DNA of 64,000 nt. It comes from Mauremys mutica (taxonomy: Eukaryota > Chordata > Testudines > Geoemydidae). Positions 55,851 through 64,000 of this stretch are shown here, piece by piece. The notes under the pieces were generated by a model. That model did not search any database and was not told the DNA's origin. It was given only the letters and a program-made list of their open reading frames with translations. Location: assembly GCF_020497125.1 (NCBI RefSeq), contig NC_059073.1, forward strand, positions 15,025,225 to 15,089,224, given 5' to 3'. Each line of letters begins with the position of its first letter. Position 1 is the first letter of the stretch. Both the position numbers and the translations under genes were made by a program.

Positions 55851-57298
55851 GCTGTGAAGATGTCCACTCCAAGTGGGATACAAAACCCCTCAATTTAATT
55901 CTTCGTCTAATTCTAGTTAATGTTTTGCTTTTCTGTTTTTCCTGCATAAGTATTGGTGCAGCCTGCAACCAGGACACTAACTTTGATCCAGGAAAGTAAC
56001 AAATTGAAGATACTGTTTCTCAGTCTTTATTGAGCTATTAAATCTGTGCACACATGAGTTCTTCTAAATTAGTGTCTGATACAGTCTTGCTGTGAAAGCT
56101 CATCAAAGAGTGAAGTTTTCTTAAGGGTATATGCTAGCTTGTGTACCATTTCCCTTGTTCTTCTCACATGTGATCTCTACTTTCTGGTTCTGTGCAGTCC
56201 CCTTGAAGTCCTATGTTTTGATGTGACTTGACACTTTTGAGATTTTTAACTGGCACGTTAGAGGAATGATGAGCTAGACCCTTTTTGGGGGGTTGTTTTG
56301 GTGTGTGCGCCCACAAATGGTCCTGCTACTGAAAAAATCTAGAAAACTTCACGGCCTGTGGGCCACCCTCAATTTATGCCAACTGTAAGCCGCTTCAGAT
56401 AGCTTGAAAACATAGATGGGGATCAACATGGAACAGTGGCATCCTGGCCAGAAAATCTTTCCTTTGGCCATGCCTTCTTTTTCCTCCAGTGCTAGCAATG
56501 TGGGGAAGTGGCCTAAAAGGCCCAAATTTGGCTGTATGCCTTTGGAGAATCACCCTGATGGTGAAGGGATCCTCCCTGAGCCAGAGTAAGCAGGGTTCAA
56601 GGTTAGATTAAGCTGCCTGTTGGCACAAAATTGCTTCTCTGCACTGGCAAACTTGGTCATCTGAGCCAGAGTGGGTAAATCTTTTGGCTCGCATAATGCA
56701 TGTTGATTGAGGCTTATAAGGTGGTTCTTGAATATTGCCTCAGGCTTCCCAGCAGATTGGGAAACACTTGTTTTTACAGAACAGACAGTTTGCAAGAAGG
56801 TCAGGACTTCGATGTGAGGATTTAAATGATCTACCCCCGTTCCTGAGGATGACAACTTACTCTTATGAGGTGCCAAGCACCCTCCCATTGACCTCGGTGG
56901 CAATTGCTGTTGTTCAGAGTCTGGTCCATATCGATCAGGATAACAAGAAATGGGGATGACTTTAATTTAGAGGTTGTGCAGGAACATTTCCTTCTATTGC
57001 TGAATGCCCTACCCTGTCAAAATCTATTGTGGGTCTAATTCCTAGGCAGGGAGCCAATCAAGTATAATAAATAAGGCTGAGGTTGGGGGACACTAGGGAA
57101 ATAGAGATTTATGGTCTCAGTTGATTTGAAATGTTTAGGTAAAACATAAGGGAAATGACTAAAGTATTTGACTGTGCAGAAGCTGACTCTCAGAGGATGA
57201 AAAATCTCCCTCAAAGGGTTGTGATTGGAGGTTTTGTTTTTATAAAATGGAACTGAGTGATTGCGAGATGTCACTGTAAATCTTGCACATCACATTGT
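55851..57298. other. No gene seen
   Basis: No exon or recognised mobile element. Confidence 0.5.
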
Positions 57299-57386
57299 GG
57301 GCCAGATCCTCAACTGGTGTAAATGAGCATGGCTCCATTGACTTCAAATAGCGCTCCACTGCTTTATTCATTGAAAGATCTGGCCC
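57299..57386. mobile_element. Self-complementary MITE (GGGCCAGATCCTCA ends)
   Basis: GGGCCAGATCCTCAACTGG at the left and AAAGATCTGGCCC at the right are inverted copies, with GGCTCCATTGACTTCAAA in the centre. Same group as 3471-3554. Confidence 0.65.
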
Positions 57387-57695
57387 TTTTTATTTACAAT
57401 TTGCTATTATTTCGGTAGCTCTGTAGATGTCTCAGATGCTTCCCGGTTGATAGAATGTGCTGAACAAATATCACAGAGCTGGTGGAAAATACCATTGCAT
57501 TGAAATCAAAACTTGCCATGGGAACGTGACGACTTCAGCTAAATCTTGTTTAGGAAAAAAATGCAACATTTTATTAACATAAGAACAGCCATACTGGGTC
57601 AGATCATGGGTCAATCTAGTCCAGTATCCTGTATTGTGACAGTGGCCAGCACCAGATGCTTCTGGCAATTGGAGGTTTAGGAACACACAGAAGAT

Positions 57696-59251
57696 TCATA
57701 GATGCATAGACTCTAGGACTGGAAGGGACCTCGAGAGGTCATCAAGTCCAGTCCCCTGCCCTCATGGCAGGACCAAATACTGTCTAGACCATCCCTGATA
57801 GACATTTATCTAACTTACTCTTAAATATCTCCAGAGATGGAGATTCCACAACCTCCCTCGGCAATCTATTCCAGTGTTTAACCATCCTGACAGTTAGGAA
57901 CTTTTTCCCAATGTCCAACCTAAATCTCCCTTGCTGCAGTTTAAGCCCATTGCTTCTTGTTCTATCATTAGAGGCTAAGGTGAACAAGTTTTCTCCCTCC
58001 TCCTGATGACACCATTTTAGATACCTGAAAACTGCTATCATGTACCCTCTTAGTCTTCTCTTTTCCAAACTAAACAAATCCAATTCTTTCAGCCTTCCTT
58101 CATAGGTCATGTTCTCAAGACTTTAATCATTCTTGTTGCTCTTCTCTGGACCCTCTCCAATTTCTCCACATCTTTCTTGAAATGCGGTGCCCAGAACTGG
58201 ACACAATACTCCAGTTGAGGCCTAACCAGCGCAGAGTAAAGCGGAAGAATGACTTCTCATGTCTTGCTCACAACACACCTGTTAATGCATCCCAGAATCA
58301 TGTTTGCTTTTTTTGCGACAGCATCACACTGTTGACTCATATTTAGCTTGTGGTCCACTATAACCCCTAGATCCCTTTCTGCCGTACTCCTTCCTAGACA
58401 GTCTCTTCCCATTCTGTATGTGTGAAAATGATTGTTCCTTCCTAAGTGGAGCACTTTGCATTTGTCTTTATTAAACTTCATCCGGTTTACCTCAGACCAT
58501 TTCTCCAATTTGTCCAGATCATTTTGAATTATGACCCTGTCCTCCAAAGCAGTTGCAATTGCAAACTTAATAAGCGTACTTTCTATGCCAACATCTAAGT
58601 CGTTGATGAAAATATTGAACAGAGCCAGTCCCAAAACTGACCCCTGCGGAACCCCACTTGTTATACCTTTCCAGCAGGATTGGGAACCATTAATAACTAC
58701 TCTCTGAGTACGGTTATCCAGCCAGTTATGCACCCACCTTATAGTAGCCCCATCTAAATTGTATTTGCCTAGTTTATTGATAAGAAGATCATGCGAGATG
58801 GTATCAAATGCCTCACTAAAGTCTAGGTATACCACATCCACCGCTTCTCCCTTATCCACAAGACTCGTTATCCTATCAAAGAAAGCTATCAGATTGGTTT
58901 GACATGATTTGTTCTTTACAAATCCATGCTGGCTATTCCCTATCACCTTACCACCTTCCAAGTGTGTGCAGATGATTTCCTTAATTACTTGCTCCATTAT
59001 CTTCCCTGGCACAGAAGTTAAACTAACTGGTCTGTAGTTTCCTGGGTTCTTTTTATTTCCCTTTTTATAGATGGGCACTATATTTGCCCTTTTCCAGTCT
59101 TCTGGAATCTCTCCCGTCTCTCATGATTTTTCAAAGGTAATAGCTAGAGGCTCAGATACCTCCTCTATTAGCTCCTTGAGTATTCTAGGATGCATTTCAT
59201 CAGGCCCCGGTGACTTGCAGGCATCTAACTTTTCTAAGTGATTTTTAACTT
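57696..59251 (-). mobile_element. Younger CR1 LINE inserted in the old one, 1.56 kb
   Basis: The 3' end carries the CR1 tail (TTCATAGATGCATAGACTC) and the other end stops inside ORF2, so it is 5'-truncated. AAGAT stands on both sides (57691-57695 and 59252-59256); this may be a short target duplication or microhomology. It keeps a 273-codon open RT frame and is clearly less decayed than its host CR1. Confidence 0.85.
57784..59240 (-). pseudogene. CR1 ORF2 reverse transcriptase remnant
   Basis: An open frame at 58257-59078 (273 codons) holds RT motifs in order: NYRPVSLTS near residues 14-22, VVYLDFSEAFD near 82-92 with the first catalytic Asp, and SGVPQGSVLG at 141-150. The catalytic FADD box is replaced by FAIA (residues 172-175; altered codons at 58554-58559), so the enzyme cannot have worked in this copy. 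A TGA at 59121-59123 breaks the frame upstream, where a Trp codon is expected. A frame break between 58257 and 58110 separates the C-terminal part (57784-58110). No endonuclease domain is present because of 5' truncation. Confidence 0.85.
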
Positions 59252-59425
59252 AAGATGGTTTTGCATTCCTGACCATCTTGGCTAATAGTCATTGATCGAC
59301 CTATCCTTCATGAATTTAGTTCAGTCATTTTTAATCCAGTTATGCAGTCTCAATGTTGTGAAGGCCAAAAGTATGTTGTGTGAAATAGTACTACCTTATG
59401 TTTGTTTTAAACCTGCTGCCTGTTA

Positions 59426-59680
59426 CCCCTGGTCTACACTGGGGGGGGGCGGGATCAATCTAAGTTACTCAACTTCAGCTATGTGACTACTTACTGTGGT
59501 GTCTTCACTACGGTGAGTCGACTGCTGCTGCTCCCTCATTGACTCTGCCTGTGCCTCTCACCAAGCTGGAGTACAGGAGTCGACGGGAGAGTGCTCGGAG
59601 ATTGATTATCTAGACATGATAAATCGATCCCTCCTGGATCGATCGCTGCCCACTGATCTGGCCAGTAGTGAAGACATAGT
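59426..59680. mobile_element. MITE with TTA duplication, inserted in the old CR1
   Basis: The left end CCCCTGGTCTACACTGG and the right end AGTGAAGACATAGT are inverted copies with gaps, and TTA stands at 59423-59425 and 59681-59683. Inner arms GAGTCGACTGCTGCTG and AGTCGACGGGAGAG, and GATCGATCGCTGCCC, fit a known turtle MITE. The CR1 text resumes directly on the right with GGTGACCCCAGG. The 3-bp TTA duplication suggests a PIF/Harbinger-type transposase. Confidence 0.75.
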
Positions 59681-60600
59681 TTAATCAGGTGACCCCAGGT
59701 TATTATTATGTGAAGAGGCAAATAACACTTCCCTATTCACTTTCTCCACACCATTTGTGATTTTATAGATCTCTATCATATCCACCTAGTCATCTCTTTT
59801 CTAAACTGAACAGTCCCACTCTTTTTAATCTCTCCTCATCTAGAAGATGTTCCATTGCCTAATAATTGCTGTTGCCATTCTCTGCACCTTTGTCAATTCT
59901 AGTATCTTTTTTTTAGATGAGGCAACCAGAACTTCACATAGTATTCAAGGTCTGTGTGTTCCATGGATTTATATTATGGCATTCTGATATTTTCTGTCTT
60001 ATTACCTATCCCTTTCCCAATGGTTCCTGTTAGCTTTTTTGGACAGCCGCTGCACACTGAGCAGATGTTCTCAGGGAACTATCCACAATGACTCCAAGAT
60101 CTTTCTTGAGCGATAACAGCTAATTTAGACACATCATTTTGTCTATATGGTTGGGATTATTTTTTTTTTCAAATTTGCATTACTTTGCACTTATCAACAT
60201 TGAATGTCATCTGCCATTTTGTTGCCCAGTCACCCAATTTAGTGAGATCCCTTTGTAACTCTGCAATCAGCTTTGGACCTCACTATCTTGAGTAATTTAG
60301 CATTATTTGCAAATGTTGCCACCTCTCCATTCGTCCCTTTTTCCAGATCATTTATGAATATATTGAACAGCATAAGTCCCAGTACAGATCCTTGGGGGAC
60401 TCTATTTACCTCTCTCCATTTATTTTTACCCTTTGCTTCCTATCTTAAGCCATTACTGACCTTTCCTCTCATCCCATGACTGCTTGCTTTGCTGAAGAGC
60501 CTTTGGTGCAGAACCTTGTCAAAGGCTTTCTGAAAGGCCAAGTACACTATATCCATTGGATCACCCTTGTCCACATGCTCGTTGATTCCCTCAAAACCTT

Positions 60601-63600
60601 GCCCTCAAGAGTCCAAGCAGCATAAAGATAGTTTCTTCTTGTTAGGGTTTTTTTATCCCATTCCCCCCCACACACCTGTGTATCTCAGCTGATGGGAGGA
60701 GTCCATTGGCAAGACTCATCTACAGGAGGGAAGGAAGAACAATCAACAAAGTATTTTGTCCTCTTAAGGTTCCACAAGAGTTCATGTGGTTTTGTTGAGC
60801 CTTCACTATTGGGGACAATGTAACACCTTCTGCAGGAAATCAGCATTTCACATTAGCGAATATCTTGCCCCTGTTTGATTTACACAGTTATAGAATGCAA
60901 ACACTTTTATCTTATAACATGGGATACAGATATTATTTAAGTGAGATTAATTCATGCAGCAACTTACAATAATTTCATAAAGTCTGAACAGATGCTTATA
61001 ATTCTGATACCTGTTTTAACCATACTAACACGCAGGTGATCCAGACTGGTTCCAGCTACATATTTGTCTGGGTTGAGTTGAGACCTAGGAGCCTTGGCAT
61101 GAGCTGGCGCCTGGGCTGCCAGCATCAGTCAGTAACACAGCAAAATACGATGTAGAATAAAGAGTGGACTAGTGTCTGCCTGTCACCAATAGGAGCTTCA
61201 GGGGACAGGTTAGTGTTCATGCCCTTTTAAAAGGAAGGAGAAAGCTTAGTCAACTCCTCAAATGAGGTGTTCCAGACATTGGAGGTGGTGTGAAAGAAGG
61301 TACAAAGTCATGGGGACTCTGGGGGTAAGAAGCATTTATGCAGAACATGTCTGTTGATCCTTTAGAAAGAGGATAATGACAATAGTATCAAAGAAAATGT
61401 CATGGGGGAGATTTTCAAAGGCACAAAGGAGAGTAAGACCCCCAGCTTCTATTGGCTTTAAAAATCTTCCCTGTAAACAATATCTGACAATATTGTCATT
61501 CAGTCCTGTCCACAGACTGACACGACTGACTCAGGCTTCTTTGTGTTTAGCTGAGAAGCCTGGAGTCTAGGCACTGAGTTTTCCAATTTCACAGTAGCTG
61601 GATATATTTGACAGCAGTGACACTCAGGAGCTTTCAGACTCATTCTCTTTTCGGTGGTCTCCCTGGCTCATGGCCTCACCCCTACAGATGTGTTTGATGG
61701 ATTGTTCAAACCCTCAGGTTATTCGGAGGAAAATTATAGTCTTGGTTCAATGTATATGGCCTAGATTTAGAACAGTGAAGACTAAAGCAGTGAAATCAAA
61801 CGGTGCATTAGGTTCTTCTGTCCAGTATCCCCCCACAGTATTAAATAATCACTCTAAAGCATCCCCAATATTTCCTGTGCAGTTATATTCAAAATTGCAT
61901 TTACCACAGGTCAAATTTTCAAAAGCCCCAAGTCCTATTTTCAAACATGACTTTAAGGGCCAGATTTATAAAGGTATTTAGGCAACTAAAAATGCAGCTA
62001 AACATCTAGTGCAATTTTCAGAAACGCCTAGGTATCTAACTCCCATTGCCCTAACACCCTAATGGCCATATATTTAAAGGTCTTAGGTGCCTAATTCCCA
62101 TGGAAATCAATGGGAGTTAGGTGCCTAAATACCCTCTAAAATTGGGACCTACGTGCCTGCGTTGCTTTTAGAAGCCCAAGCTCTACTTTTACATCACTTA
62201 GGTGCTCTTGAAAATGCTACCTCCCCCATGCCCCTCCCTACGAGGTCACTGGTCCTGGTTCCTTGGTTGGTGGCTTTAATCAGGGTTCAGTGTACAAACA
62301 GAGCAGGCAGTAGTGACCAGAATCCCAATTCAGCAAGGTACTTAAGAAAGTCAGTGTGACTACTCACATTACGTATATAAACACCTTGCAGAACTGGGAC
62401 CTAAAGGAGGACCAACTATGTTCAAGTCCCTCCTGAAGAGCTGCTCTTTACATCTGTAGAGCCCACAGGAAGCGAACATACAAGCAAACCAACAATTTTA
62501 ACTTGCCTAATCTTCCCCGGGGCTTCCCAGCACATCCCGCAGCATTCCACCCAAAGTGTATAAAAAATTCATGCCAGATGCCCCAATGCCTGTAAAACTC
62601 ATGAGATTTTAAAACAAATACAAAGAACCCCAAAATTATTACTAGTTGCTTTCTGTTTTTTAAACACCTACAGTGCACTCAGGCCACCTTTTTCAAGCCT
62701 TTCTGTGCAGCCACGAGGGCTAGAATTTTTTAATATGAAAGCTGAGATTTTCAAATTCACCTGACTCCCAGAGCTGGGGCTTCAAGAAAACCACAGAATA
62801 TTTTTAGACTCAAGACTGAGAGTATTAGCAACACTCTTTTTGTTGCCTTTTTCCTACTAACTGATCCATGTGTGCAGCTCCCTTGTGTGTGGGCTTCATA
62901 AGTCTCCACTCAGGCAATGGGTCAGGTTGTACCGATTCTTTTGCAGGATCTTTTAAGCAAGGACCTTCTTCTTTTTGTATCTTGTCCAGCAATGAGTACG
63001 TTGATACCTTAGATAACAAGCAATAACAACCTCTAACCTTGATTGGATGATAATTTGGTTACACTGTTGCTGCTGAAATATGGATTAGTCCTGTGTAACA
63101 TGTCCTTCGGGCAAAGGAAATTTGCATTATTATGTACATTTCATCTGTTCTTTGGATCTTGGCAACTAAGTAGCAAGTACTTTGTCAAAAACAGCAAGAG
63201 GCCATAAGTTTGTATGTTAGATAGGTAAAAAGAAAAATCCACCTTAGTTATACCTGCACGAGAGGGCTTCTCCCGAAGGAACACAAGATATTTCTTTTTA
63301 AGTTTTAAAGTCTGACTGAATTTTTTAATAACTGTCCTACTTGATTTAAAGAATTGAATCCTTGTAATTACTTGATAATGGTACTGCTGTCTCATCAGAA
63401 ATTCCTAACAATTTAAGTAAATATTTGAGACTTAACTGATTAAAAATTAATATTACATACGTCCCTGGTGAAATGAAATAATTGATCTCCATATCTTTGG
63501 GATAATGAAAGATGAAAACTGAAGACACTGGGGCTTTGTTTATCACAGCAGCACACTTGTGCCAACTGAGGTTGGAGACGGTTTCCTTTATTAAATGGTT

Positions 63601-64000
63601 TCCAGAATTTTACAACTTTTGTCATATGACCGAGAAGAAAGTATTTTTACCAAAACTTCAAACGGTTAGTTCAGAATGGATGCAATTGTGTAAACTTATT
63701 AAAATTGAAATTTTTTTTGGAAATTAGTTTAAAATTCCAACATCTTAAAATTGTAAAGTGAAAGTCTATAGATACACTAATAGTCATTTTAATAGTGTTT
63801 TGAAAATTGTGTGAATATATTTTTCCTTTAAAATATTAGATATTGTACAGGTTTAATTGATGGGGAATGTGTTAGAAAGGATATAAACCTGCCTTCTGTA
63901 ACTAGATAGTCCCATAATCCTTATAAATGCATACTCATCTTTTCAGTGCTATTAGATTCTTGGCTTCAGTTACTTGTGGAAATATGTTCTACAGGTTAAT
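60601..64000. other. No gene seen; one palindromic repeat region
   Basis: The stretch 61958-62151 contains two neighbouring palindromic parts (GGTATTTAGGCAACTAA, and AATTCCCATGGAAATCAATG with GGGAGTTAGGTGCCTAAATA) of the group seen at 2444. The stretch 60630-61140 might be an old LTR-type repeat but shows no ends. No exon, RNA gene or intact element is supported in the rest. Confidence 0.45.

Larger units (their letters stand above)
57578..60600 (-). mobile_element. Old CR1 LINE, split by two later insertions
   Basis: Three separate pieces join into one CR1: 57578-57695 (3' end), 59257-59425 and 59681-60600. The first piece ends in TTGGAGGTTTAGGAACACAC and the second continues with CCTGACCATCTTGGCTAATAG, as in the uninterrupted copy at 14322. 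The third runs through CACTTCCCTATTCACTTTC, GACTCCAAGATCTTTC, TTGCACTTATCAACATTGAATG and CAGATCCTTGGGGGACTC into the RT-coding part. It is 5'-truncated near 60600 and has many frame breaks. Confidence 0.85.

Overview
The window looks like nuclear DNA of a turtle, most likely a cryptodire. The evidence is the repeat content: many CR1 LINE fragments of several subfamilies, a tRNA-headed SINE with a CR1-like tail (the turtle Pol III SINE type), Penelope-like DNA, MIR-like CORE-SINEs with ATT tails, and a dense set of short terminal-inverted-repeat (TIR) elements. Family names are recognised from memory, not from a database search. No intact protein-coding gene is visible. The only clear protein-coding ancestry is reverse-transcriptase (RT) remains of LINEs, all broken.

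The one place that looks like host gene structure is about 4930-5510 on the plus strand. It is an ATG-free stretch of about 680 bases holding CAG/CTC triplets and a perfect RFX X-box (5264-5277), and it ends at a strong splice donor (5508/5509). I read it as a non-coding first exon whose intron would run into the rest of the window. I cannot name the gene. A second, much weaker exon-like block ends at a perfect donor at 25954/25955. A block at 29395-29700 with an exact inverted pair of TAATCCC sites looks like a conserved regulatory element.

Layout: 1-4.9 kb, old SINEs and small MITEs in otherwise plain sequence. 4.9-5.5 kb, the candidate promoter and first exon. 5.5-29.7 kb, intron-like or intergenic DNA with MITEs (7.8, 9.9, 11.8, 13.1, 20.5, 21.9 kb), CR1 pieces (14.3, 15.5, 23.0, 23.6, 26.6 kb) and a GC-rich repeat at 19.2-20.3 kb. 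29.8-30.7 kb, the 5' end of an endogenous retrovirus on the minus strand (LTR, tRNA-His-type primer binding site, leader). 35.7-36.7 kb, a Penelope-like 3' end with a decayed hammerhead ribozyme, split by a solo LTR. 37.5-50.4 kb, further MITEs, a 949-bp Tigger-like element, the tRNA SINE and CR1 pieces. 50.9-53.9 kb, two diverged copies of an unclassified 370-bp sequence. 57.6-60.6 kb, a nested stack in which an old CR1 is interrupted by a younger CR1 and by a MITE. 60.6-64 kb, little that I recognise.

The features do not form an operon or pathway. The region reads as one long non-coding tract that has collected mobile DNA in layers, and the nesting gives a relative order of insertion in several places.
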